From Candidatus Fimousia stercorigallinarum (lineage in GTDB: Bacteria; Bacillota; Clostridia; Lachnospirales; Lachnospiraceae), in NCBI GenBank assembly GCA_018715775.1, contig DVKZ01000091.1, positions 1 to 46,997 on the forward strand: a stretch of 46,997 nucleotides of DNA, in the 5' to 3' direction. Made by a program: the position numbers and the translations under genes. Numbering within the stretch: position 1 is the first letter of the stretch; every line of letters begins with the position of its first letter. The notes below the pieces were generated by a model. It was not told the DNA's origin and made no database searches. It was given only the letters and a program-made list of their open reading frames with translations. This document shows positions 44,068-46,997 of the stretch, piece after piece.

Positions 44068-44298
44068 TTATTGCAGGATATCCACAACAACTTTCTTTTT
44101 ATCCTTTGAAGATGCTGCTTTTACAACAGTGCGGATCGCTTTTGCGATTCTTCCCTGTTTGCCGATAACTTTACCCATATCATCCGGAGCAACGCGCAGT
44201 TCTACTACGATCACTCCTCCGGATTCTTTTTCGGTCACATTCACTTCTTCCGGATGATCAACTAGAGACTTTGCAATTACCTTTACTAAGTCCTTCAA
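44068..44298 (-). CDS. khpA: KH-domain RNA-binding protein KhpA
   Basis: A 76-residue single KH domain RNA-binding protein. The GxxG loop is in GKVIGKQGRIAKA near 39-51. In Gram-positive bacteria KhpA works with KhpB in RNA binding and cell-division or elongation control. It lies directly after rpsP (21-base gap), as is usual. Unusually a strong terminator follows, and rimM, trmD and rplS, the common downstream neighbours, are absent here. Confidence 0.93.
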   Translation of the reverse strand: MKDLVKVIAKSLVDHPEEVNVTEKESGGVIVVELRVAPDDMGKVIGKQGRIAKAIRTVVKAASSKDKKKVVVDILQ

Positions 44299-44319
44299 GA
44301 CTCATACCTCCCCTAGTGA

Positions 44320-44565
44320 TTATTTTTCAATTCCTGCTACTTTTAATAATTTCGCTACAGTATCTGTTGGCTGAGCTCCATTGTTTAACCATTTTTTTGC
44401 TGCTTCTTCATCAAATTTGATCACGCTAGGATCTTTTGTTGGATCATATATACCGATTTCTTCGATAAATCTTCCATCACGAGGAGCTCTTGCATCTGCT
44501 ACAACTACTCTATAGAAAGGAGCTTTCTTCTGTCCCATTCTTTTTAATCTCATTTTTACTGCCAT
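44320..44565 (-). CDS. rpsP: Ribosomal protein S16
   Basis: Small-subunit ribosomal protein, 81 residues, with the typical start [24 protein letters not shown] and the [16 protein letters not shown] region. It is 54 bases after ffh and preceded by GGAGG. Complete and normal; it belongs to the ylxM-ffh-rpsP-khpA unit. Confidence 0.98.
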   Translation of the reverse strand: MAVKMRLKRMGQKKAPFYRVVVADARAPRDGRFIEEIGIYDPTKDPSVIKFDEEAAKKWLNNGAQPTDTVAKLLKVAGIEK

Positions 44566-44619
44566 TGTTATTTACCTCCATTTGAATGAAATATTTTTCT
44601 TGTTATGAATTACATTTAT

Positions 44620-45969
44620 TTAGAAAGGAAATGGAAATTTTCCTTTTCTGCCTCTTCTGCCTTTTTTACCCCCGAACATGCCTGACATCTGTTTCATCAT
44701 CTTCTGGGATTCTTCAAAGTTTTTACATAATTTGTTCACTTCAGCAATTGGAACACCGGCTCCATTCGCAATCCTTCGTTTTCTGGAAGGATTGATGATC
44801 TTCGGATTTTCGCGTTCTTCCTTCGTCATAGAATAAATAATGTTCGCTGTTTTGTCAAGCATTCCATCATCAATTTCCACACCGCGAAGCTGTTTGCTCA
44901 TTCCCGGAATCATATTTAAAATATCGGCCATGCCCCCCATTTTCTTAACCTGTTCCATCTGTTCCAGATAATCATTAAAGTTAAATTCTGCACGGCGCAT
45001 CTTGCCAGCCATATCCATGGCTGTCTTTTCATCAATAGACGCTTCCGCTTTTTCAATCAATGTAAGGACATCGCCCATGCCAAGGATCCTGCTTGCCATA
45101 CGATCCGGATGGAATTGCTGGAGATCTTCCAGTTTTTCCCCCATGCCGATATAGAGGATCGGTTTTCCGGTTACCGCTTTTACGGATAACGCTGCCCCGC
45201 CTCGCGTATCACCATCCATCTTCGTAATGATAACGCCGTCGATCCCAACCCGCTCGTTGAAATCTTTTGCAACATTAACTGCATCCTGCCCTGTCATCGC
45301 ATCCACAACTAAAACAGTCTGCGTCACGTCTACATGATCCTTGATCTCAATCAGCTCCGTCATCATGCGGTCGTCGATATGCAGACGACCGGCCGTATCG
45401 ATGATCACAAGATTATTTTTATTTACTCTTGCATATTCAATACCTGCCTGTGCAATTTCTACCGGATTCTGATTTCCTTCTATTGTAAAAACAGGAACTC
45501 CCTGCTTTTCCCCATTTACCTGTAACTGTTTGATCGCAGCCGGACGATAGACGTCACAGGCAATCAGCAGCGGACGTTTGCCTTTTCTTTTAAACTGTCC
45601 GGCAAGCTTGGCAGCAGACGTCGTTTTTCCGGCACCCTGAAGGCCGGCCATCATAACAACCGTCATATCTGCTCCCGGTTTCATCTTAAGTTCTGTCGTT
45701 TCAGAACCCATCAGTTCGATCATCTCTTCGTTTACAATCTTAATAACCATATGTCCCGGATTTAATCCGTTTAATACATCCTGGCCGATTGCACGATCTG
45801 TCACTTTTTTTACAAAATCTTTTACGACGCGGAAGTTAACATCTGCTTCCAGAAGCGCACGCTTTACTTCTTTCATTGCTTCTTTAACATCTGCTTCTGT
45901 TAATCTTCCTTTTCCGCGAAGATTTTGAAATACGTTTTGGAGTCTGTCAGATAAATTTTCAAATGCCAT
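44620..45969 (-). CDS. ffh: Signal recognition particle protein Ffh
   Basis: GTPase subunit of the signal recognition particle; binds 4.5S/6S-type SRP RNA and signal sequences, and docks with FtsY. The 449 residues have the N domain, G1 GLQGAGKTT at 109-117, DTAGRLH near 190-196, TKMDGDTRGG near 249-258, and a C-terminal M domain (from about 300) rich in Met with the RNA-binding SRKRRIANGAG. It ends with a basic Gly/Lys tail. It follows ylxM by 17 bases. Confidence 0.98.
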   Translation of the reverse strand: MAFENLSDRLQNVFQNLRGKGRLTEADVKEAMKEVKRALLEADVNFRVVKDFVKKVTDRAIGQDVLNGLNPGHMVIKIVNEEMIELMGSETTELKMKPGADMTVVMMAGLQGAGKTTSAAKLAGQFKRKGKRPLLIACDVYRPAAIKQLQVNGEKQGVPVFTIEGNQNPVEIAQAGIEYARVNKNNLVIIDTAGRLHIDDRMMTELIEIKDHVDVTQTVLVVDAMTGQDAVNVAKDFNERVGIDGVIITKMDGDTRGGAALSVKAVTGKPILYIGMGEKLEDLQQFHPDRMASRILGMGDVLTLIEKAEASIDEKTAMDMAGKMRRAEFNFNDYLEQMEQVKKMGGMADILNMIPGMSKQLRGVEIDDGMLDKTANIIYSMTKEERENPKIINPSRKRRIANGAGVPIAEVNKLCKNFEESQKMMKQMSGMFGGKKGRRGRKGKFPFPF

Positions 45970-45986
45970 ATCTCTTCTCCTATATT

Positions 45987-46343
45987 CTAATACTCTTCTA
46001 TGATCGCATTCGATATATGTTCAATCTCTTTTAATTTTTCAACTACTTCCTGATCCGATTCCTGCTCTAAAATGTCGCGTGCATGATGATTGATCATCAT
46101 GACCATCTCTTTTGTCCTCAAAAATTTCTGTAATAGATGTAGTTTCTCTTCATATCCCTCTAAAATATTATTGCAGCGTCTGATCATATCATAAGCTGCC
46201 TGACGGGTAATTCCGTGATCCTGAGCAATTTCTGACGGAGACAAATCATTCTGAACATAGTCGCCATATATTTCTTTTTGATGAGCGGTTAACAGTTCTC
46301 CATAAAAATCATATAGCATTGCCTGTTCTACAATTCGTTCCAT
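45987..46343 (-). CDS. ylxM: YlxM-type SRP-associated helix-turn-helix protein
   Basis: A 118-residue DNA-binding-like protein of the YlxM/p13 family, always next to ffh in Gram-positive bacteria; in streptococci it modulates SRP GTPase activity. The sigma-factor-like HTH is DLSPSEIAQDHGITRQAAYDMIRR near 37-60, followed by helices. Start at ATG 46343 (MERIVEQA) behind AGAGGTGG; the three extra codons of a GTG start would lie on top of the ribosome site. First gene of the ffh operon. Confidence 0.93.
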   Translation of the reverse strand: MERIVEQAMLYDFYGELLTAHQKEIYGDYVQNDLSPSEIAQDHGITRQAAYDMIRRCNNILEGYEEKLHLLQKFLRTKEMVMMINHHARDILEQESDQEVVEKLKEIEHISNAIIEEY

Positions 46344-46384
46344 TTCGACCACCTCTGTAAAGTATTTTTCCTTTACCGTAGGCT

Positions 46385-46413
46385 AGTATACAAAAAAAAA
46401 TTTTTTCTGTCAA
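46385..46413 (-). promoter_or_regulatory. Promoter of ylxM-ffh-rpsP-khpA
   Basis: Minus strand TTGACA (46408-46413) and TATACT (46385-46390) with a 17-base spacer made of an A-run and T-run, a likely bent DNA tract. Confidence 0.75.
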
Positions 46414-46459
46414 GTATTTTTGCATGACAAAATAAAATTTTAATAATCGTTCAACCTTT

Positions 46460-46499
46460 AAAGGATACGATCTTCTCAAATAAGAAAATCGTATCCTTT
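46460..46499. terminator. Hairpin terminator after the SH3b protein
   Basis: AAAGGATACGAT (46460-46471) pairs perfectly with ATCGTATCCTTT (46488-46499). The T-run (CTTTTTTATTT) is on the plus side; on the minus side the tail is short (TTT), so strand preference is unclear. Confidence 0.65.
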
Positions 46500-46508
46500 C
46501 TTTTTTAT

Positions 46509-46997
46509 TTACTGATCGGCCATTGTATCTGCCGATTGTAATACATACTGCGCTTTCAGATATCCAATCCTATTTTTATAGGAAACACGGTAATAGCCGT
46601 TCTGAGCCGTACTAAGTACCCGTGCGCGGTATCCTCCCGGTATTTCCGCAACAACCTTTGAAGATTCATTTTTTCTCTTATAGAGAGTAACAGTATCTTC
46701 CTTTGTGTCTATATAATAGAGCGGATAATCTTCCAGAAGTTTCTTTTTTGTTTTTTCGCTGACTTTCTGATCATATCGGAGCAAATACCGGTTTTTCACA
46801 TACCCTTCTCTGCTCTTATACTGAATCTTATAGTATCCCCTGATCTTGGACGACAGAATCGTTACTTCCGATTTATCCGGAATGACCGTCGTTATTTTAG
46901 AATATGGGGAAGGTGCATCGCACAATGGAAGACCATGTGCACCTCCGTATACATAATAAGTTCCCGTTTTTTGTTCTTCCTGCTGTTCTTGTTCTTC
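46509..46997 (-). CDS. SH3b-repeat protein (5' end cut off by window edge)
   Basis: The frame is open to the right edge, so this is the C-terminal 162 residues of a longer protein. It begins in a Glu/Gln-rich low-complexity stretch (EEQEQQEEQ), then shows two bacterial SH3 repeats: about residues 11-70 (TYYVYGGAHG to GYVKNRYLL) and 84-150 (YIDTKEDTVTLYKRK to IGYLKAQYVL). Each has the YYKI/VQYKSREGYVK pattern typical of wall-binding SH3b domains, so the protein is probably exported and attached to peptidoglycan, but its N-terminus with signal or catalytic domain is unseen. A TTG within the frame at 46925 is not a convincing start. Confidence 0.75.
   Translation of the reverse strand, partial: EEQEQQEEQKTGTYYVYGGAHGLPLCDAPSPYSKITTVIPDKSEVTILSSKIRGYYKIQYKSREGYVKNRYLLRYDQKVSEKTKKKLLEDYPLYYIDTKEDTVTLYKRKNESSKVVAEIPGGYRARVLSTAQNGYYRVSYKNRIGYLKAQYVLQSADTMADQ

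Noticed and set aside
1..46997. CRISPR arrays, insertion sequences, prophage, rRNA and tRNA genes
   Set aside because: None could be seen; no regularly spaced repeats, transposase or integrase frames are present.

Overview
The window looks like a chromosomal core region of a low-GC, strictly anaerobic Firmicute of class Clostridia, most likely a Lachnospiraceae. The reasons are the single-chain glycyl-tRNA synthetase, the two-subunit class 1B dihydroorotate dehydrogenase (PyrD/PyrK), the NfnAB bifurcating transhydrogenase, ClpC, strong AGGAGG ribosome binding sites, and the ylxM-ffh-rpsP-khpA block. The genus cannot be settled by reading alone. No rRNA, tRNA, CRISPR array, insertion sequence, prophage or integrase was seen. 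Almost everything is on the minus strand; only four genes are on the plus strand, in two islands.

Layout, left to right. 1-7.4 kb (minus): a GntR/YtrA-type regulator, clpC, an unknown 137-residue protein, radA, a DUF956 (ManO-like) gene, manA and a truncated glnS. 7.5-10.2 kb (plus island 1): a cytosolic esterase and a 480-residue orphan HTH protein (here RegA). 10.3-13.7 kb (minus): purE-purM-purN-purD. 13.9-16.5 kb (minus): a 50-residue membrane peptide, a small DUF6142-like membrane protein and a long M29-type aminopeptidase. 16.5-22 kb (minus): pyrC-pyrF-pyrK-pyrD, a terminator, then a glycerophosphodiesterase and pyrE. 22.1-25.5 kb (minus): a P-type cation ATPase behind a yybP-ykoY (Mn2+) riboswitch, and a small secreted protein. 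25.6-29 kb (plus island 2): a 493-residue HTH protein (RegB, a probable distant relative of RegA) and an acyl-adenylate-forming enzyme. 29.1-33 kb (minus): nfnA-nfnB and an iron alcohol dehydrogenase. 33.4-44 kb (minus): a tightly packed run of an ATP-grasp enzyme, an esterase, exoA, a Uup-like ABC-F ATPase, an M16C protease, era and recO, followed by glyS. 44-47 kb (minus): ylxM-ffh-rpsP-khpA and a truncated SH3b-repeat protein.

The purine and pyrimidine clusters, NfnAB and the alcohol dehydrogenase give a picture of nucleotide self-sufficiency and fermentative redox balancing. Era, RecO, RadA, ExoA, Ffh, ClpC, GlnRS and GlyRS are housekeeping. The least explained parts are the two plus-strand islands (RegA/esterase and RegB/ligase), with repeat-rich upstream regions and related core promoter strings, and the ATP-grasp/esterase pair that heads the era-recO run. 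The best-supported regulatory element is the Mn2+ riboswitch, where the aptamer closing strand and the terminator stem visibly compete. No wholly new system could be demonstrated from sequence alone.
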